64,000 nucleotides of DNA from Pontibacillus salipaludis (GCF_014642405.1 NZ_BMIN01000009.1:62001-126000), one strand, 5' to 3'; counted from the first letter of the stretch, positions 32,060-41,303 are shown. Notes: a model not told the origin generated them from the sequence alone. Made by a program: numbers and translations.

Positions 32060-33469
32060 ATGGTAGTCGGGGAAATTGCAGAACAACGAGATGTTGTGAT
32101 TATCGGGGGAGGCCCAGGAGGATATAATGCTGCTATTCATGCGGCTAAACAAGGCTTCCACGTCACCCTAATCGAAAAAGGAAATCTTGGAGGTATCTGC
32201 CTGAACGAAGGTTGCATACCTTCTAAGCTGTTCTCAACTAGTGCAACGAAGCTATCAGAAGTTGCTACTATGAGTAACTACGGGATACAAATGGGGGAGG
32301 CGTCCTTCGATCTAAACGGGCTTCAATCTTACAGGGGGAAGGTTGTTGGCAATCTACGTAAAGGGGTAGAAGCTTTATGTAAAGCCAACAAAGTTGAGAT
32401 TATAGAAGGGCACGCTTCTTTCTTATCAGAGGACCGTATTGGGGTTGACCATGGTCATCAATTCGATGTCTATCATTTTAATCACGCTGTTATTGCCACA
32501 GGTGGTCGTCCCTTTATCCCTAATGAAATAAAAGCTGACGGAAAGCGTATCCTGACAGGCCACTCCCTCTATCGGTTAGAAGAAGTGCCTAAACACCTTC
32601 TCATATATGGTAGTGACTATATTGCTCTTGAAGCTGCGATGACATTTAGGCAGTTTGGAGCCAGCGTATCCCTTGTTCTAGAAGAAGAGAAGTCTGACTT
32701 TGTGTATGATTCTTCTATTAACCGAGAGTTAAAACGAGTTCTTAAGAAACAGAAGGTCAAAGTTTACACGGAAGCTTCTTTAAAAAGCATTGATGTTGAT
32801 GGTGAGAAAGTGGTCGGGATGCTCCGACAAAAAGGAGAAGACGTTCACATCGAAGCGACTCATGCGTTCATTTCTTTTGGAATTGAGCCGAACCTGAGTG
32901 ATCTAGGTGTAGATCGTTTAAGAATGAAAATGGAAAAGGGGTTTCTCTCTACAGATGCCGGGATGCGTACATCCATAGAAAACATCTATGCGATTGGTGA
33001 TGTAACAACTGGTCCGTCTCTTGCTGTCAAAGCCATTAAGCAAGCAGAGGTGGTAGCTAAGACAATGGGAGGGATCCCTGCTGAGTTTGACCCTACCTTC
33101 ATTCCTTTAGTAGCCCATACTCTTCCGCCAATTGCTTCAGTAGGGATGACAGAACAAGAAGCATTGGAAAAGGATTTAAACGTTCGCGTTGGTCAGTTTG
33201 GTTATGGAGGAAATGGATATGCAACGATCCATGGAAAACGTGAAGGCTTTATTAAACTCATTATACAGGATGATACCGATGTTGTTTTAGGTTTTCATGC
33301 CTTTGGTGCTGGTGCAGTTGAGTTAATATCAACGGGAACTGTGGCATTAGAGATGGCAGCTCGTGATGAGGATCTTTTTTTCCCTCATTATCCGCATCCT
33401 AGCTACAATGAGTCTATAACAATGATTGAAACGGAGATTAAACGAGCAAAGGAAGCGAATGTTAAATAG
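32060..33469 (+). CDS. lpdA: Dihydrolipoyl dehydrogenase (E3)
   Basis: Protein of 469 residues. The FAD loop is GGGPGGYNAA (16-25) and the redox disulfide CLNEGCIPSK (Cys47, Cys52). An NAD-binding region lies at about 180-210, the second FAD motif is NIYAIGDVTTG, and the C-terminal His-Glu base is in HYPHPSYNES. It reoxidises the lipoyl group of E2. The ATG follows the E2 stop directly with no gap. It ends the nine-gene unit, with a strong terminator 32 bases on. Confidence 0.94.
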   Translation: MVVGEIAEQRDVVIIGGGPGGYNAAIHAAKQGFHVTLIEKGNLGGICLNEGCIPSKLFSTSATKLSEVATMSNYGIQMGEASFDLNGLQSYRGKVVGNLRKGVEALCKANKVEIIEGHASFLSEDRIGVDHGHQFDVYHFNHAVIATGGRPFIPNEIKADGKRILTGHSLYRLEEVPKHLLIYGSDYIALEAAMTFRQFGASVSLVLEEEKSDFVYDSSINRELKRVLKKQKVKVYTEASLKSIDVDGEKVVGMLRQKGEDVHIEATHAFISFGIEPNLSDLGVDRLRMKMEKGFLSTDAGMRTSIENIYAIGDVTTGPSLAVKAIKQAEVVAKTMGGIPAEFDPTFIPLVAHTLPPIASVGMTEQEALEKDLNVRVGQFGYGGNGYATIHGKREGFIKLIIQDDTDVVLGFHAFGAGAVELISTGTVALEMAARDEDLFFPHYPHPSYNESITMIETEIKRAKEANVK

Positions 33470-33500
33470 AAATTCTCTCTACTCTTGTTACAGAAAAATA

Positions 33501-33557
33501 AAACGGGTGCTTGTCTTCTTTCGTTCATTGAGGAAAGAAAGGCAGGTACCCGTTTTT
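33501..33557 (+). terminator. Terminator of the nine-gene operon
   Basis: AAACGGGTGCTTG with TTCTTTC pairs with GAAAGAA and CAGGTACCCGTTT in a long, slightly mismatched stem, followed by TTATTT. It may also stop the minus-strand gene. Confidence 0.8.
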
Positions 33558-33570
33558 ATTTCTACAACTA

Positions 33571-34428
33571 TTATGTTTTCGTTTGTAATTGGCTTTCGTG
33601 GGTGAATCCGATCTTCTCAAGTGCTTGTTGCATATTGGCATAGCTGTTAATGTCTTTAAAGTTGATACCGAGGCTAATAACAGTTTGAGCGATCTCTGGT
33701 CTCATTCCCGTTATACTAGCTTCAACTCCCATAATCGTTAACGCTTGAATGATACTAAAAATGTTATTGGCTACCATAGTATCAATCATTGGGACGCCAG
33801 ATACATCAATAATTAAGTAATCGAGCTGATCGTCTGTACTATGTTTCAGTGTGGATTCCATGATTAACTTAGCACGATGAGTATCGATCTCGCCTATTAA
33901 TGGGAGAATGGCTACGCCTTTTGTTATGGGCACGACTGGTACAGATAGTTCTTCCATTGCAAGTTGAGCTATATTCATTGTTTTCTGGTGATCTTGGACG
34001 ATCAATCTACTAAAAGTGTAACTTACTTCGTCTAATAAGGGGTTAATGTATTTGCTCACATCAAGTATCGTAATAGCTGAGAATTTCTGTTCTTCCAAAT
34101 CACTTTCAAATGCGTTCCAAATGACTGTGCGGAAAAAGGCCATGCTACGTATTGACTCATTTAGGGGCACACCAATTTCAAGACATTGGTGTCCGACTCT
34201 TTCTGCCCATTCTTTTGATCGCTTTAATGAATGCTCTGAATCTTCTATAAGGGAATCAGCTATTATTTCAAATAGTTCTTCTCGCATTGTCATGAATTCA
34301 TCGTATGGTAAGTCTACTGATTTTAATGAATTTACAAAGTCATCTGCTTCTAAAGCTTCAATAGCGTGAGCGAGCTCTGTTTTATTGTTTAAAATTTTCT
34401 CTCTAATATATTCAAGCTCTTGTCTCAT
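33571..34428 (-). CDS. RsbR-type stressosome protein with STAS domain
   Basis: Protein of 285 residues. The N-terminal half is all-helical (non-heme globin-like sensor of RsbR proteins). The C-terminal STAS domain is at about 165-275: VPVVPITKGVAILPLIGEID and LIIDVSGVPMIDTMVANNIF, with the phosphorylatable Thr in MIDT. RsbR paralogues build the stressosome that controls sigma-B. The usual rsbS/rsbT partners are not next to it, so it is an orphan paralogue (YkoB/YojH/YqhA-like). Of the in-frame ATGs, 34428 has the best spacing to AGGAG. Confidence 0.9.
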   Translation of the reverse strand: MRQELEYIREKILNNKTELAHAIEALEADDFVNSLKSVDLPYDEFMTMREELFEIIADSLIEDSEHSLKRSKEWAERVGHQCLEIGVPLNESIRSMAFFRTVIWNAFESDLEEQKFSAITILDVSKYINPLLDEVSYTFSRLIVQDHQKTMNIAQLAMEELSVPVVPITKGVAILPLIGEIDTHRAKLIMESTLKHSTDDQLDYLIIDVSGVPMIDTMVANNIFSIIQALTIMGVEASITGMRPEIAQTVISLGINFKDINSYANMQQALEKIGFTHESQLQTKT

Positions 34429-34575
34429 CTTCATCATCTCCTAAAGCTTATTACCTTTATCGTAATTCAATAGGTGGCTATACGCAATTCTAAACTCTCA
34501 TTACGTAAGGAAATTAGAGCGGTCGTTCTTATTGTGGTACAATCGGGACAAAGTGCAGTTTCAAGAGGAGGAATT

Positions 34576-34848
34576 ATGCTCTATCGTCATCCCTATTATT
34601 GCGTGACCCGGTCTATCGAAAATGGACAGCAGCTCTATCAGGAAGAAGAGTGTTATCTTGAACTATCAGAAGACAAGATAACAACTAATCAAAATGTGTT
34701 TGACTTACAACATGTTTTCGATATGTCTTACAGAAGTACGGCTGAGTTGTACGGGTTTTTATATTTACACACGAACAAAGGAGTCTTCTCTTATAACGTG
34801 AAGCATGCACCTGACGAATTGATACAAACCTTTCATTCGTTAAAATAA
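34576..34848 (+). CDS. Small hypothetical protein
   Basis: Protein of 90 residues, cytoplasmic, mainly beta: YCVTRSIENGQQLYQEEECY, then FDLQHVFDMSYR, GFLYLHTNKGVFSYNV, and a final helix (DELIQTFHSLK). This resembles a small PH-like barrel, but I cannot name a family. AAGAGGAGG lies 5 bases ahead of ATG 34576. The pseudouridine synthase gene follows after 20 bases and is probably in the same operon. Confidence 0.75.
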   Translation: MLYRHPYYCVTRSIENGQQLYQEEECYLELSEDKITTNQNVFDLQHVFDMSYRSTAELYGFLYLHTNKGVFSYNVKHAPDELIQTFHSLK

Positions 34849-34868
34849 ATCATTGCGAGGAATATACA

Positions 34869-35759
34869 ATGCAACTAGACAAAAGAGAGAATTGGATGGG
34901 ACTTGAAGTTCCATCAAAATGGAACGGTTACACAATTGAAGCCTTGTTACGAGACGTATGGGAAATCCCCAAAAAGCAGCTTCATCAGATTCGTATGAAC
35001 AAAGGGGTCCTCGTTAACAACGAGCAAAAACGTTGGAGTGAGACACTTGCAGAAGGAGATTATTTAGAGGCTCAAGTTTTCATCCATGAAGAATCTGATG
35101 TAATCCCAGACAAGAAGAATGTACAGATCTTGTTTGAAGACGACCATATTTTAGTAGCTAACAAACCAGCAGGGGTGGATACTCATCCTAATGAAAAGGG
35201 ACAGACAGGTACCTTATTAAATGCGGTTACTCATCACTGTGGTCCTCATACCAATGTTCGCCATATTCACCGTCTAGATCGTGACACAACGGGTGCGGTA
35301 TTGTTTGCGAAGCACAGAATAGCAGGTTCCATTATGGACCGTTTGCTAGAAGAACGAAAAGTTAAACGTGCTTATCTTGCTCTTGTTCATGGCTTGGTTT
35401 CTAAGAAAAAAGGGACGATTGATCAAGCTATTGGAAAAGACCGTCACCATGCAACTAGAAAACGCGTTTCTCCTAAAGGGCAATCTGCAGTTACGGATTA
35501 CGAAGTGCATGGCTATCTAAAAGAAAAGAATGCGACACTTGTAAAGCTTTTCTTGAAAACCGGAAGAACCCACCAAATACGTGTTCATATGAGTCACATT
35601 GGTCATCCGCTTCTAGGCGATTCCCTATATGGAGGGAAGAAGAATGCAGCACCACGCCAGGCATTGCATGCAGCTTCACTTACGTTCCCTCATCCATTTA
35701 CAGGCGAAACGATTACAAGCGAAGCGCCATTTATAGATGAACCGCCTATCTTTGAGTGA
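34869..35759 (+). CDS. RluA-family pseudouridine synthase
   Basis: Protein of 296 residues. An S4-like N-terminal part (about 15-75, LLRDVWEIPKKQLHQIRMNKG) is followed by the catalytic domain with HRLDRDTTG (134-142; catalytic Asp137), then RTHQIRVHMSHIGHPLLGDSLYG. It converts uridine to pseudouridine in RNA; the exact rRNA or tRNA target is not predictable. It is similar in layout to B. subtilis YhcT. A perfect hairpin terminator follows. Confidence 0.93.
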   Translation: MQLDKRENWMGLEVPSKWNGYTIEALLRDVWEIPKKQLHQIRMNKGVLVNNEQKRWSETLAEGDYLEAQVFIHEESDVIPDKKNVQILFEDDHILVANKPAGVDTHPNEKGQTGTLLNAVTHHCGPHTNVRHIHRLDRDTTGAVLFAKHRIAGSIMDRLLEERKVKRAYLALVHGLVSKKKGTIDQAIGKDRHHATRKRVSPKGQSAVTDYEVHGYLKEKNATLVKLFLKTGRTHQIRVHMSHIGHPLLGDSLYGGKKNAAPRQALHAASLTFPHPFTGETITSEAPFIDEPPIFE

Positions 35760-35791
35760 ATTTTTGTAGTGATAAGAAAATGTACGTAAAT

Positions 35792-35840
35792 AAAGTATGT
35801 GGTGTAGGTTTTTAAGTAACCTACACTACATACTTTTTTG
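35792..35840 (+). terminator. Rho-independent terminator
   Basis: The arms are AAAGTATGTGGTGTAGGTT (35792-35810) and AACCTACACTACATACTTT (35818-35836), a 19-bp stem with one mismatch, then TTT. Confidence 0.9.
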
Positions 35841-35897
35841 TTTGAATGATTTAGTTAAATGATGATTTTCTTTACGGAGATAACAAGTATGTCATTC

Positions 35898-36704
35898 TTA
35901 CCATCGCATTGCTTTGCTCTGTTGTAAAAGTTTAGATTCTCCTGCGCGTTCCCATTCTTCTACTGTTTCATAGGCTTCCTCAGGTGAATACCCTTTTCCA
36001 ACCAGAACGCCCATTAGTATAAATTCTTGAAGAATATGGAGAGCATTAATTCCTCTTTTTACATCCTCTAATCCTTCGTTCACGAGATACTCTGTATGCT
36101 GAATCCACTCATCAGGAGTTTTCCCTGAAATCATTGTTGTTCCGCTTCCATTTTCAGAACCGTTACCCTGCTCCATAGCCATGGCATCGGCTTTCGTATT
36201 ATGAACAGTACCAAATGGATGATTAGGCGGGGCGTAGATCGAATAGAGTTTTAACGGGGTATTCCCCGTGTTCGTAACATTATGCCATGTACCTGCAGGA
36301 ATCATTATTGCGAAATCATCATAGGCCATTTTCTCAAAGGTTAAATTATCTTTATTCTTTCCCATTTGAACAAGTCCTTGCCCTTCTTCAATACGTAAAA
36401 ATTGATCAACATTTGGATGAATTTCTAAACCGATATCATCGCCAACATCAATACTCATTAAAGTTACCTGCAAATTTTCTCCAGTCCATAAAGCAGTCCG
36501 GAACGTATTATTTTGTAAGGTAGCATCATTGATATTTACAACATATGGATTTGGTCCGTAATCTTTTAAAACAAGATTGTTAGGTGAATGCACTCTATTG
36601 AGGTATCCTTCATTGGGGAACACCGTGGGCTGTCTTCCATAATACTGAGGGGCACTCACATAATAGGGCCCGTAATAAGGATACGGGTTAGGGTTATAGT
36701 ACAT
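35898..36704 (-). CDS. Cupin-domain protein with Tyr/Pro-rich N-terminus
   Basis: Protein of 268 residues. Residues 1-30 are Tyr/Pro/Asn-rich (YYNPNPYPYYGPYYV), of the kind seen in spore-coat proteins. A single cupin spans about 45-185: GLEIHPNVDQFLRIEEGQG carries the His and Glu metal ligands and PAGTWHNV the last His. A Gly/Ser linker leads to a helical C-terminus (about 205-268). The cupin is closely related to that of the ferritin-like fusion at 50414. ATG 36704 has GGAGGTG upstream. Spore-coat location is only a guess from composition. Confidence 0.82.
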   Translation of the reverse strand: MYYNPNPYPYYGPYYVSAPQYYGRQPTVFPNEGYLNRVHSPNNLVLKDYGPNPYVVNINDATLQNNTFRTALWTGENLQVTLMSIDVGDDIGLEIHPNVDQFLRIEEGQGLVQMGKNKDNLTFEKMAYDDFAIMIPAGTWHNVTNTGNTPLKLYSIYAPPNHPFGTVHNTKADAMAMEQGNGSENGSGTTMISGKTPDEWIQHTEYLVNEGLEDVKRGINALHILQEFILMGVLVGKGYSPEEAYETVEEWERAGESKLLQQSKAMRW

Positions 36705-36831
36705 ATTCACAAACACCTCCGCAAGATATACGAATATCCTATGCGCTTAGGAGAAATATGTACTTTGTATTGTTTTTCGAGATAAGTAACAAGTCATCGA
36801 AAAGAAACTGAGGTAGCCCTTGATGAAATAG

Positions 36832-36863
36832 TTGATTTGCGATTTTTTTCATTATGGTATAAT
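36832..36863 (+). promoter_or_regulatory. Promoter of the LCP gene
   Basis: An extended -10, TGGTATAAT (36855-36863), is the clear part. TTGATT at 36832-36837 is too far (20 bases) to be a good -35, so the TGn extension probably carries it. Confidence 0.5.
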
Positions 36864-36960
36864 GCCACTAGATAGAAAATAGGATTAAGAGAGAACTTGT
36901 ACATATTAGACATCAATCCTACTATACTATTCTGCTGAATGGGCGGAAGGGGAGTCATGG

Positions 36961-37914
36961 GTGGAAGAGAAACGTTTTACTACGAGAAGAGCGAAGCGCA
37001 GAAAACGGACGAGGAGAATCGTGTTAGGTTTTTTTATTTTCTTCGTCCTAATAGGTGCTTATATCTTATATGAATATACAGCTGGGCTGAGGGGAGCAAA
37101 TGAAGATGCTCCTGGTATGAATGAAAGTTATGGGGATGAACCCTTTGAAGGAACAGAGAGTCCAGAAGGAAAGACGAATGTGCTTTTATTAGGCATTGAT
37201 CAGCGTGGAGAAGAAACAACTCGTTCAGATACAATTATGATCGGCCAATATGATACTGATAATAATCAGTTAAAGCTTGTTTCTTTAATGAGGGACACAT
37301 ATGTGAACATCCCAGGTTATGGATATAAAAAGCTTAATGCTGCCTTTGCGATAGGTGGTCCTGAGTTGATGAGGCAGACGATTCAAGAGAATTTCGGGGT
37401 AGATCTTGAATACTATTCTATTATTGATTTCAACGGATTTGTCAGCATCGTTAATACAATTGCTCCTGATGGTGTACCGATTACTGTTGAGAAGGATATG
37501 TATTATAAAGACGGTGTTCAAACGATAGATCTAAAAGCGGGGGAACAGACCCTAGATGGGAAGGAATTGCTTGGTTATGCTCGGTTCCGTAATGACTCTT
37601 ATGGAGATTTAATGAGAGTTGAGCGCCAGCAGAAGGTCTTGAAAGCGCTCAAGGAGGAATTTGTTTCGTTCACCGGCTTAGCACGATTGCCACGAGCACT
37701 TGGGGCGATTCAACCATACGTCAAGACGAATATGGGTACAACTTCGATATTAGGGTTTGGAACGGACTTTCTATTGAACACTCCGGATGATTTTGAGACG
37801 CTGACCATTCCAAAAGATGTAGGATATTCAAATTTGCGTGTGCCAGGAGAAGGTGCGGTTTTGTCCCATGATGAAGAGAAAACGAGAGAAGCATTACAGT
37901 CGTTTTTGGAATAG
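36961..37914 (+). CDS. LytR-CpsA-Psr family wall-polymer ligase
   Basis: Protein of 317 residues. A basic N-terminus (TTRRAKRRKRTRR), one membrane helix (20-40), an acidic linker, and then the LCP domain from about 75: NVLLLGIDQRGEETTRSDTI, LVSLMRDTYVNIPGYGYKKLN with the key Arg/Asp/Lys, and LLGYARFRNDSYGDLMRVERQQ. These proteins transfer teichoic acid or other polymers from lipid carriers to peptidoglycan outside the membrane. GTG 36961 has GAAGGGGAG upstream. It is monocistronic. Confidence 0.93.
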   Translation: MEEKRFTTRRAKRRKRTRRIVLGFFIFFVLIGAYILYEYTAGLRGANEDAPGMNESYGDEPFEGTESPEGKTNVLLLGIDQRGEETTRSDTIMIGQYDTDNNQLKLVSLMRDTYVNIPGYGYKKLNAAFAIGGPELMRQTIQENFGVDLEYYSIIDFNGFVSIVNTIAPDGVPITVEKDMYYKDGVQTIDLKAGEQTLDGKELLGYARFRNDSYGDLMRVERQQKVLKALKEEFVSFTGLARLPRALGAIQPYVKTNMGTTSILGFGTDFLLNTPDDFETLTIPKDVGYSNLRVPGEGAVLSHDEEKTREALQSFLE

Positions 37915-37934
37915 CTCAAATAGGGTATAGAAAG

Positions 37935-37965
37935 AAGATGTCCGTTTCCGGCGGGCATCTTTTTC
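37935..37965 (+). terminator. Rho-independent terminator
   Basis: AAGATGTCCG (37935-37944) pairs with CGGGCATCTT (37952-37961) with one G-U pair, then TTTC. Confidence 0.8.
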
Positions 37966-38065
37966 GTGATTGCTCTTAACTTCCTACATAAAATATTCTA
38001 TAGAAGAAAGGAAATGAGGGAAGGGATGGGGAATTAGTAATCTTAAAGCAAAAGAGGTGCGGAGG

Positions 38066-38869
38066 ATGACTTTGATAACCTGGATACTAGCTGGTGTAAT
38101 CTTCTTTCTGCTTGCATGGGAAGTTTTTTTCATCTTACCAACGAAATGGTTGAAAGTTGAGCGGGTAGATTGGGAAGGGAATACGAATAAGAAGATTTTG
38201 CAAATAAGTGATTTACATATTCGACACATGCGTGTTTCTCTTGCTAATATTAAGGCTCTTATTCATGCTGAACAACCTGATTATATATTCTTAACAGGAG
38301 ATTATATTGATCAATCTGAGAAAGAATTCGAAACTCTTAAACCGTTCTTGCAACTTATAGAGGAATCAGGTGTTGAAACATATGCAGTCCTTGGTAATCA
38401 CGACCGTGATATAGATGATGTTAAAGGTCTTGAAGATCTAATTAACCAACACGGGATTCACTTATTGAAGAATGAATTTGTCGAAAAAGATGACGTTGTG
38501 ATTGTCGGAGTGGATGATCATGCCCAAGGATACCACGATCCTGAGAAAAGTTTCTCCTTTTTAGGAAATGATAAGAAAGATGTACTGGTCCTCACCCATG
38601 ATCCTGATGTGTTGCTTAAAGTAAAGCACTCGTTTACGATGCTTGTATGCGGACATTTACACGGGAAACAGGTTAACATTCCATACTTTTTTAAGATTAA
38701 GAATATGGGACAACTAGCTAAACAAGGGATATATCAAGGCAAGCATGATCATGAGCATGGTTCTTTTTATATTTCTAAAGGAATTGGCCAGTCAAGGTGG
38801 AATATTCGCTTCTTTGTACGGAGCGAAGTGACGGTCCATACCCTTCGTTCAGTAAAAAAATATTCATGA
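38066..38869 (+). CDS. Membrane-anchored metallophosphoesterase (YkuE/YpbG type)
   Basis: Protein of 267 residues. An N-terminal membrane helix (3-26) precedes the calcineurin-like domain. The metal motifs are ISDLHI, GDYIDQ, GNHDRD, LTHDPD and GHLHGKQ, a complete di-metal set. The substrate is unknown; related enzymes act on lipid-linked or nucleotide phosphates. ATG 38066 is favoured by AGAGGTG at normal distance; GTG 38057 is inside that site. A short gap leads to the helicase gene. Confidence 0.9.
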   Translation: MTLITWILAGVIFFLLAWEVFFILPTKWLKVERVDWEGNTNKKILQISDLHIRHMRVSLANIKALIHAEQPDYIFLTGDYIDQSEKEFETLKPFLQLIEESGVETYAVLGNHDRDIDDVKGLEDLINQHGIHLLKNEFVEKDDVVIVGVDDHAQGYHDPEKSFSFLGNDKKDVLVLTHDPDVLLKVKHSFTMLVCGHLHGKQVNIPYFFKIKNMGQLAKQGIYQGKHDHEHGSFYISKGIGQSRWNIRFFVRSEVTVHTLRSVKKYS

Positions 38870-38944
38870 GCAGCAAAAAAACTGATATGATAAGGAATGC
38901 TGCAATAAATTTTCACCCTCTAAAAAGGGTAAGAGGAGAATACG

Positions 38945-40870
38945 ATGACACAAACCCTTCCATTTGAAATCTCCAAGGAAGATACATTCTTTGATGTGTT
39001 AGGTGATTATATTGGAGATGTTTTTTACGACATATTACCAGATCAAGGTTATGAACTTCGGGACGAACAAATTTATATGGCGTTCCAGGTAGAACAGGCC
39101 TTCAAGAATAAGCAAACCATCTTCGCAGAAGCGGGAGTAGGAACGGGAAAAACGTTTGTATACTTGCTTTATGCGATTTGCTATGCCCGTTATATGAATA
39201 AGCCGGCTATTATTTCATGTGCGGATGAAACGCTGATTGAACAACTTGTCAAAAAAGGCGGAGACATTGAGAAGCTAGAAGAAGCACTTGGATTAAATGT
39301 AGATGTGCGTCTTGCGAAAGCACGCGAACAATACGTTTGTGTGAAGAAGCTAGATAAGCTTGAGGAAACTACAGAGGACGAAGATATTCTGGATGTGTAT
39401 GATTCTATTCCTGAATTTGTTTTCGGTGGTGATGCTTCTATGCAGAAGTTCGAACGGTACGGAGATCGAAAAGAATATCCGTGGGTATCGAATGAGAAAT
39501 GGGAAGCTATCTCCTGGGATCCTCTTCAGCAGTGTTCAACGTGTGATTGGCGTCACCGCTGTGGTCAAACGTTAAATCGTCAATACTATCGTCATTCGTC
39601 TGACCTAATTATCTGTTCACATGATTTCTATATGGAGCATGTATGGACGAAGGATTCTAGAAAGCGTGAAGGGCAGCTTCCACTCTTACCAGAAGCAAGT
39701 AGCGTGATATTTGACGAAGGGCACTTACTTGAGTTTGCTGCTCAAAAGGCGTTAACGTATCGCTTTAACTCGAAGACTCTTACAAGTGTTCTAACGGAAT
39801 ACTTAAATCAGGATATTCGGGAAGAATCCCTTCTTTTGATTGAAGATATTCTAGAAATGCACGACAAGTGGTTTGACATTCTTCGCGACACGAGTTCTGA
39901 AGTAGAAGGTTCAAACCGACATGAAGTTCCTCGTTCGAAAGAAATGATTGATTTGGCAGAACAGATGAACAAGAAAGTGCACAGCTTGCTTGAACAGCTC
40001 GTCTTTGATTCCGAACTCTTCTTAATGGATGACTATAATGTGAAGATTATAGAAGAATACTTGGAGTTCTTCTCTTATGGATTAGCGATTCTACTAAAAG
40101 ATAATAAAGGGATCTTCTGGCTTGAGACAAACCATGAAGACAGTTCATTAGTCATTATGCCACGCCTTGTTGAAGATGTTTTAGAGAAAGAAGTGTTTAG
40201 TCAGAACATTCCATTCTTATTCTCATCTGCCACTCTTTCTCGTCAGAAAGACTTCTCTTATATCGCAGGAAGTCTCGGTATCAAGAATTATCTCTCCTTC
40301 ACGGTGGAATCGCCGTTTGATTACGAGGAACAAATGAAGATGAACGGCCATCTTGACCAAGGGGAAGAAGAGAAGTGGGAGAACATGAAGGCTCATTTAG
40401 AGCACCAGGCAGGAAAGACGTTAATATTGTTCTCTTCTCTAGAAGAAATGAATCGTTTCAGAGCTTGGGCAGATCGTCAATCCTTCTCTTTCCCTATGCT
40501 ATATGAAGGAGACAGGGAGATAAGTGAAACGGTCCAGACGTTCCAGCAAGATCACGCGACAGTCTTATGCTCTTATCACCTTTGGGAAGGTTTGGATGTA
40601 CCAGGTGAGGCGCTTTCTCAGGTTATGATCTCGTCTCTACCATTCCCACCAAAAGACCCTGTCTTTGATGCGAAGCGTAACCACGCAGCGGATGCGATGC
40701 AAGAAGTCGATCTTCCGTACATGCTTCTACGTATGCGTCAGGGAATCGGGCGCTTAATTCGTGGGCATGAAGATCAGGGTTCTGTGCATGTATGGCTAAC
40801 CCCAGAGCAGTACGAAGTAATCGGTAAAGAAATTGAAGGCATAGCACCAACACCAATTCAGTGGAGCTAA
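38945..40870 (+). CDS. DinG/YoaA-type Fe-S ATP-dependent helicase
   Basis: Protein of 641 residues, superfamily 2, XPD-like. Walker A is AGVGTGKT (63-70) and motif II is DEGH. A four-Cys Fe-S cluster set is present: one Cys in QYVCVKK and three in CSTCDWRHRCG. The C-terminal motor domain has SSATLSR, SYHLWEGLDVPGE and the final RMRQGIGRLIRG arginine-finger motif. It lacks the N-terminal exonuclease domain of the longer B. subtilis DinG. It probably unwinds damaged or structured DNA 5'-3' (family knowledge). AAGAGGAG precedes the ATG. Confidence 0.92.
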   Translation: MTQTLPFEISKEDTFFDVLGDYIGDVFYDILPDQGYELRDEQIYMAFQVEQAFKNKQTIFAEAGVGTGKTFVYLLYAICYARYMNKPAIISCADETLIEQLVKKGGDIEKLEEALGLNVDVRLAKAREQYVCVKKLDKLEETTEDEDILDVYDSIPEFVFGGDASMQKFERYGDRKEYPWVSNEKWEAISWDPLQQCSTCDWRHRCGQTLNRQYYRHSSDLIICSHDFYMEHVWTKDSRKREGQLPLLPEASSVIFDEGHLLEFAAQKALTYRFNSKTLTSVLTEYLNQDIREESLLLIEDILEMHDKWFDILRDTSSEVEGSNRHEVPRSKEMIDLAEQMNKKVHSLLEQLVFDSELFLMDDYNVKIIEEYLEFFSYGLAILLKDNKGIFWLETNHEDSSLVIMPRLVEDVLEKEVFSQNIPFLFSSATLSRQKDFSYIAGSLGIKNYLSFTVESPFDYEEQMKMNGHLDQGEEEKWENMKAHLEHQAGKTLILFSSLEEMNRFRAWADRQSFSFPMLYEGDREISETVQTFQQDHATVLCSYHLWEGLDVPGEALSQVMISSLPFPPKDPVFDAKRNHAADAMQEVDLPYMLLRMRQGIGRLIRGHEDQGSVHVWLTPEQYEVIGKEIEGIAPTPIQWS

Positions 40871-40875
40871 ATGAA

Positions 40876-40908
40876 AGGGGGAGGGAGTCAATCTCCCCCT
40901 CCTTTTCT
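40876..40908 (+). terminator. Rho-independent terminator
   Basis: AGGGGGAG (40876-40883) and CTCCCCCT (40893-40900), then CCTTTTCTT. Confidence 0.75.
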
Positions 40909-40967
40909 TGTTATGCTCTGTGTTTATGCGTACAATAATAGAGACATGTGTTATAGAAAGGAAGGTT

Positions 40968-41237
40968 ATGATGGATCAAATGATGATTCGTGTAAAACAG
41001 CAAGATGAGGAATTTTCTATTCAGCCTGTAAAGGGACAATCCCTTTTAGCATCAGCTTTTGAACAAGATGTGCCTCTAGATTACAAATGCCAAAAAGGAA
41101 ACTGTACCCGTTGCCGCGTAGAGCTACTTAATGGAGAAGAAGTAGTAAACAAGCCAACACCAAAGGAACATGAGAAGCTAGATGGCGAGCTTGAAGAAGG
41201 CTATCGCTTAGCTTGTCAGACTGTTCCGCTTAAATAG
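40968..41237 (+). CDS. [2Fe-2S] plant-type ferredoxin
   Basis: Protein of 89 residues. The cluster loop is DYKCQKGNCTRCRVELL (CX4CX2C) with the fourth Cys in YRLACQTVPL, a complete plant/adrenodoxin-type set. It is a one-electron carrier; the partner is not evident, though a P450 gene lies 11 kb away. ATG 40968 (or 40971) follows GAAAGGAAGG. It is separated from the helicase gene by a terminator, so it is transcribed on its own. Confidence 0.9.
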   Translation: MMDQMMIRVKQQDEEFSIQPVKGQSLLASAFEQDVPLDYKCQKGNCTRCRVELLNGEEVVNKPTPKEHEKLDGELEEGYRLACQTVPLK

Positions 41238-41267
41238 GTACATAACTACAATAGGTTTAAGTAGGGG

Positions 41268-41303
41268 GAGTATCAGATTGTAGAAGATCTGGTGCTCTTT
41301 TTT
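41268..41303 (+). terminator. Rho-independent terminator
   Basis: GAGTATCAGAT (41268-41278) pairs with ATCTGGTGCTC (41287-41297) with two G-U pairs, then TTTTTT. Confidence 0.8.

Noticed and set aside
35199-35217. GGGACAGACAGGTACC inside the RluA-type gene, resembling the GGGACA palindrome
   Set aside because: It has no inverted right arm and encodes conserved residues of the synthase, so it is a chance match.
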